Source: Kofleriaceae bacterium (GTDB lineage: Bacteria > Myxococcota_A > Polyangia > Haliangiales > Haliangiaceae). Taken from it: a stretch of DNA of 64,000 bases. Location of the stretch: positions 124,001 to 188,000 of the forward strand of contig JACKDR010000002.1 in assembly GCA_020633495.1 (NCBI GenBank), in the 5' to 3' direction. Shown here piece by piece: positions 60,975 to 64,000 of this stretch; the first letter of the stretch is position 1; every line of letters begins with the position of its first letter. The notes under the pieces are model-generated. The model ran no database searches. It saw nothing but the letters and a program-made list of their open reading frames with translations, and was not told the origin of the DNA. The position numbers and the translations under genes are program-made.

Positions 60975-61771
60975 GCGATCGCCGCGATCCCACGGTGCCG
61001 CCCGCGACCGCGCCGCCGCTCGACGACGACGACCGGGCGCTGCTGGCGCGGCTGCGCGCGCTGCCGCGCGACGGCACCGAGCCGGCCTGGGACCAGTTCG
61101 AGCGCGAGCTGGGGCGGACGCTCGACGCGCTGCCGGCGCCGGGCGGCGGCCTGGCTGGCTGGTGGCGGCGGGCGTGGCGGCTGGGCCTGGTCGTCGTCGC
61201 CGGCGCTCGCGGTGGCCGCGACCGTGGCGGTGGTCGCGCTCGGCGGCGGCGGCGGTCCGCGCGACGGAGGCGGCGCGCCGGTCGCCGACCGCACGCCTGC
61301 GCTGGCGCCTGCGCCGACGACGATCGACGACGGGACGCCGCCGGCGCCGCGGCCGGGCGCCGCGACGACGCGCCGCTGGCCCTCGGCGTCGACGGCGAGA
61401 TCAGCGGCGCGGAGCTCGACGGCCTCGACGTCGACGACGTGATCGCGGCGGTCGGCGAGGTCGAGCGCGACGACGCGCCCGACGGCGACGACGACCTCGG
61501 CGACGGCGGTGACGGCGTGATGAACCCGTTCCGGATCCCGGCGCCCACCGTCGACGACAACGCCGGCGACGACCTCGACGGGGACGGCGACGCCGTCCAG
61601 CTCGGCGCCGCGCTCGACGACCCGGAGCTCGACGACTGGGTCGCCGGCGCCGGCCCGCCGGTCGAGCCCGAGCTGGGCCTGGTGCCGGACCTCGGCCTCG
61701 ACTGGGTCGACGACCTCGACGACGACGACCTCGACGCCGTGACGGCGTGGCTGGCGGAACAGGCCGGCTGA
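60971..61771 (+). CDS. Putative anti-sigma factor, one membrane helix
   Basis: About 266 residues. The cytoplasmic start (DDRALLARLRALPRDGTEPAWDQFERELGRTL) is followed by a WWRRAWRLGLVVV boundary. The membrane helix itself (ALAVAATVAVVALGGGGG) and a Pro/Thr linker read in the +1 frame between about 61195 and 61365. The rest, very acidic (DDDDLDAVTAWLAEQAG), returns to the first frame, so two opposite frame changes leave the ORF open. The position after the ECF gene and a single helix suggest an anti-sigma; no zinc motif (HxxxCxxC) is present. Confidence 0.75.
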   Translation: MSDRRDPTVPPATAPPLDDDDRALLARLRALPRDGTEPAWDQFERELGRTLDALPAPGGGLAGWWRRAWRLGLVVVAGARGGRDRGGGRARRRRRSARRRRRAGRRPHACAGACADDDRRRDAAGAAAGRRDDAPLALGVDGEISGAELDGLDVDDVIAAVGEVERDDAPDGDDDLGDGGDGVMNPFRIPAPTVDDNAGDDLDGDGDAVQLGAALDDPELDDWVAGAGPPVEPELGLVPDLGLDWVDDLDDDDLDAVTAWLAEQAG

Positions 61772-61782
61772 CGAAAGGCCTC

Positions 61783-62382
61783 ATGCGCACGACCCTGCGG
61801 ACCCTGCTCCTGTCCTTGATCCTCGGCACCGTCACCCTCGGCGCCGCCACCGCGGACGCGCGCCCGCGCCGCGGCCAGGTCGCGCAGGCCAGCGACAAGC
61901 GCGCCAAGGTGAAGAAGAAGCTGCGCACGATGCGGGCCTACGTCCTCACCGACGAGCTCGAGCTCGACGAGCCGACCGCCGCCAAGCTGTTCCCGATCCT
62001 CAACAAGTACGACGACAAGTTCGCCGCCCTCGCCGAGGAGAACCTCGAGCTGCGCGGCAAGGCGCGCGACGCCGCGGATCAGGGCGACGACAAGGCGCTC
62101 GACGCGCTGATCGACAAGCTGGTCGCCAACCAGCGGGCGCGGTGGGACCTCGACGAGAAGCGCTTCGCCGAGGTCCGCAAGGTGCTGACCGTGACCCAGG
62201 CGGCGCGGATCCTGGTCGTGCTGCCCGAGATCGATCGCAAGATCCTCGCCGGCGTGCGGCGCGCGATCCGGGCCGGCAAGGCCGGCAAGGCCGGCAAGGC
62301 CGGCAAGGCCGGCAAGGCCGGCCGCAAGCGTCGCGGCGGCCAGGACGACGGCAGCGTCAAGAACCCGTTCGCGGACCCGTGA
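61783..62382 (+). CDS. Periplasmic Spy/CpxP-like protein with KAG repeats
   Basis: 199 residues from ATG 61783. The signal peptide is MRTTLRTLLLSLILGTVTLG to ATADA. The mature part is helical and charged, with LDEPTAAKLFPILNKYDDKFAALAEENL and a VTQAARILVVLPEI motif related to the LTxxQ signature of Spy/CpxP. A GKA repeat (9-bp unit, five copies, 62275-62321) precedes a basic, then acidic tail. Such proteins act as periplasmic stress chaperones or sensors, which suits its place 11 bases after the anti-sigma gene. Confidence 0.8.
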   Translation: MRTTLRTLLLSLILGTVTLGAATADARPRRGQVAQASDKRAKVKKKLRTMRAYVLTDELELDEPTAAKLFPILNKYDDKFAALAEENLELRGKARDAADQGDDKALDALIDKLVANQRARWDLDEKRFAEVRKVLTVTQAARILVVLPEIDRKILAGVRRAIRAGKAGKAGKAGKAGKAGRKRRGGQDDGSVKNPFADP

Positions 62383-62479
62383 TCGCCGCGGCGCGCGGCC
62401 GCGGCCGCGCGCGCGACGTGGCCCGGCGCGCCGGGCCCAAACGAGACGCGCGGCACGCGGCGCGGTATCATCGGCGGCG

Positions 62480-64000
62480 ATGATCGAGGTGACCTGCGGC
62501 GCGTGTGGGAGCACGCTCCGCTTCGCGGAAGCCGACGTCCCGCCGGGGAGCAAGACGGTCGCCTGCACCCAGTGCAAGGCTCGCGTCGCGGTGCCCGTGC
62601 GCGGCGGCCTGCCGCCGATGCCGTCCATCCCGTCGCCGATGGCGCCCAAGCCGGCCGGCGGCACCGGTGACGTCATCGATCTCGGCGCGCTGCCAGCGCC
62701 CAAGCGGCCGTCGCCGCTGGCCGGGGCGGTCGCGGCACCGCCGATGACGCGCAAGCCGCCGTCGCCGCTGGCCGGGCGCGCCGCCGCGACGCCGACGCCG
62801 ACGCCCGCGCCCGCCCTGGAGATGGACGCGATCGATCTCCCCGCCCCGGTCGGCGACCACCCGGGCGCCGGTGGCCTCGACCTCGGCCTCGACGATCTCC
62901 CCGCACCCAAGCGGGCGCCGACCAGCCCGGCGATCCGGCAGGGCTCGATGTCGCCGCGCGGCCCGATCGACGATCTCCCCGCGCCCAAGCGCGCCGGCGG
63001 CGGCCTCGACCTCGGCGGCGGCCTCGACCTCGACGATCTCCCCGCACCCAAGGCGGCCACGGGCCTCGACGATCTCCCCGCACCCAAGCGCGCCAGCGGC
63101 CTCGACCTCGGCGGCAGCCTCGACCTCGACGATCTCCCCGCACCCAAGGCGGCCACGGGCCTCGACGATCTCCCCGCACCCAAGCGCGCCAGCGGCCTCG
63201 ACCTCGGCGGCAGCCTCGACCTCGACGATCTCCCCGCACCCAAGGCGGCCACGGGCCTCGACGATCTCCCCGCACCCAAGCGCGCCAGCGGCGGCCTCGA
63301 CCTCGACGATCTCCCCGCACCCAAGCGCGCCGGCGGCGACGGCGGCGTCGACCTTCCCGCACCCAAAGGCTTCTTCGACGATCTCCCCGCGCCCAAGGGA
63401 ACCGTCCGCGGCCCGGGGCCCGGCCGCGAGCCGGCAACGGCGCGCGGCGACGGCGTCGACCTCCCCGCACCCAAGGGCTTCTTCGACGATCTCCCTGCGC
63501 CCAAAGGGGCGAGCGGCGGCGCAGGCGCCGGCACCGACCTCCCCGCACCCAAGGGCTTCTTCGACGACCTCCCCGCGCCCAAGGGGGCGAGCGGCGGCGC
63601 AGGCGCCGGCACCGACCTCCCCGCACCCAAGGGCTTCTTCGACGACCTCCCGGGGCCGCGCAAGGGCGGCACGATTCCTCCCGCGACCGCCGCGGGCCCC
63701 GACGCCGCGGGCCCGGCGCGCGGGCTCGATCCGACGACCTCGATCCGCGCCGCCGACGATGCCGCCGGCGACGGCCGCGTCGAAGGCCGGCGCCACCGCG
63801 TCGAAGGCCGGCGCCACCGCGGCGAGGCGGCGCGGGCGCCGCGGAGCCGCCGCGCGCCATGCCGCTCGAGCTCCCGACGAGCGGCGCGCCCGCCGCTCGA
63901 GCTCGACGCCCCGGCGGATCGCTACGAGGCCTCGATCTGCCGGCGATGCCGACCACCGGTGGCGTCCTGACCAAGCAGGCCGGCGGCGTCTCGTTCAAGG
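62480..64000 (+). CDS. MJ0042-type zinc-ribbon protein with LPAPK repeats, cut by window end
   Basis: Begins MIEVTCGACGSTLRFAEADV; Cys6/Cys9 and a second pair (CTQCKA) form the ribbon. From about residue 125 the chain is a series of DDLPAPK units: first 32-residue blocks (two to three near-identical copies, 96-bp periodicity, 63000-63290), then 26-residue GFFDDLPAPK blocks (78-bp). Zinc ribbon plus such linkers occurs in myxobacterial proteins that often end in TPR or membrane domains, not visible here. From about 63740 the frame is disturbed: another frame reads GLDLPAMPTTGGVLTKQAGG to the edge, so the protein continues past the window. Confidence 0.8.
62855..63660 (+). repeat. Tandem repeats encoding DDLPAPK
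   Basis: At least 16 DDLPAPK-type units. The DNA shows 96-bp units that are almost identical (about 63005-63290) and 78-bp units (about 63480-63650), both in frame. They encode a flexible acidic/basic linker in the zinc-ribbon gene. Confidence 0.85.

Overview
This window is very GC-rich bacterial chromosome and most probably comes from a member of the Myxococcota (deltaproteobacterial lineage). The strongest indications are a complete mglB-mglA gliding/polarity pair at 53.4-54.5 kb (195 and 159 residues, with the Thr-for-Asp switch residue of MglA), a sigma factor of the type described in Myxococcales, a large eukaryote-like Ser/Thr kinase fused to an AAA/TPR module, and several zinc-ribbon proteins with low-complexity repeats. 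Most of the window is housekeeping DNA. No phage, integron, CRISPR array or plasmid feature was seen. One IS1182-type transposase gene is present.

Layout. 0-7.7 kb: start of a possible xseA, a membrane protein, cysS, a myxobacterial hypothetical gene broken by an apparent frameshift, a DUF1232-like gene, murI and an HD-domain protein resembling the back half of a CCA-adding enzyme. 7.8-14.8 kb: a lipoprotein propeller; a minus-strand operon of sigma factor, FHIPEP type III export-gate protein and exported protein; divergent to it a ClpX-like ATPase without the zinc domain. 14.8-16.2 kb: IS1182-type transposase. 16.5-19.3 kb: murA-hisG and a hypothetical gene. 19.5-26.3 kb: minus-strand 2-oxoacid dehydrogenase operon (E1alpha, E1beta, E2, second E1alpha, E3, lipB). 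26.5-33.7 kb: DUF4178 protein, short MetE, kinase-ATPase, LCM-type methyltransferase, J-domain protein. 33.7-36.4 kb: repeat array and RNase E/G with a structured leader. 36.4-48.6 kb: ThrE-type exporter, PTPS/QueD-like protein, subtilase, cyclic-nucleotide-binding protein, zinc-ribbon membrane protein plus M14 peptidase, sigma-54 activator, epimerase, thiD, acyl-CoA dehydrogenase. 48.7-53.3 kb: lytic transglycosylase, small protein, HlyD-like protein.

53.4-60.3 kb is the most informative block. On the minus strand it reads serS, tRNA-Ser(UGA), tRNA-Ser(GCU), tRNA-Arg(ACG), tadA, tRNA-Ser(CGA), tRNA-Ser(GGA), ffs (SRP RNA), dnaX, ybaB, recR, mglB, mglA. All four serine anticodon classes lie beside seryl-tRNA synthetase. 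The tRNA whose wobble A is edited by TadA ends four bases before the tadA start codon. 60.4-64 kb: ECF sigma, anti-sigma and Spy-like operon, then a zinc-ribbon LPAPK-repeat protein cut by the window end.

Caution on sequence quality: at least six otherwise intact genes (2995-4409, the RNase gene, 41588-43520, dnaX, 60971-61771 and the last gene) change reading frame inside GC-rich low-complexity stretches. Assembly indels are the simplest explanation. A dispersed palindromic repeat family sits in three intergenic gaps (19.35, 33.8-34.2 and 51.15 kb).
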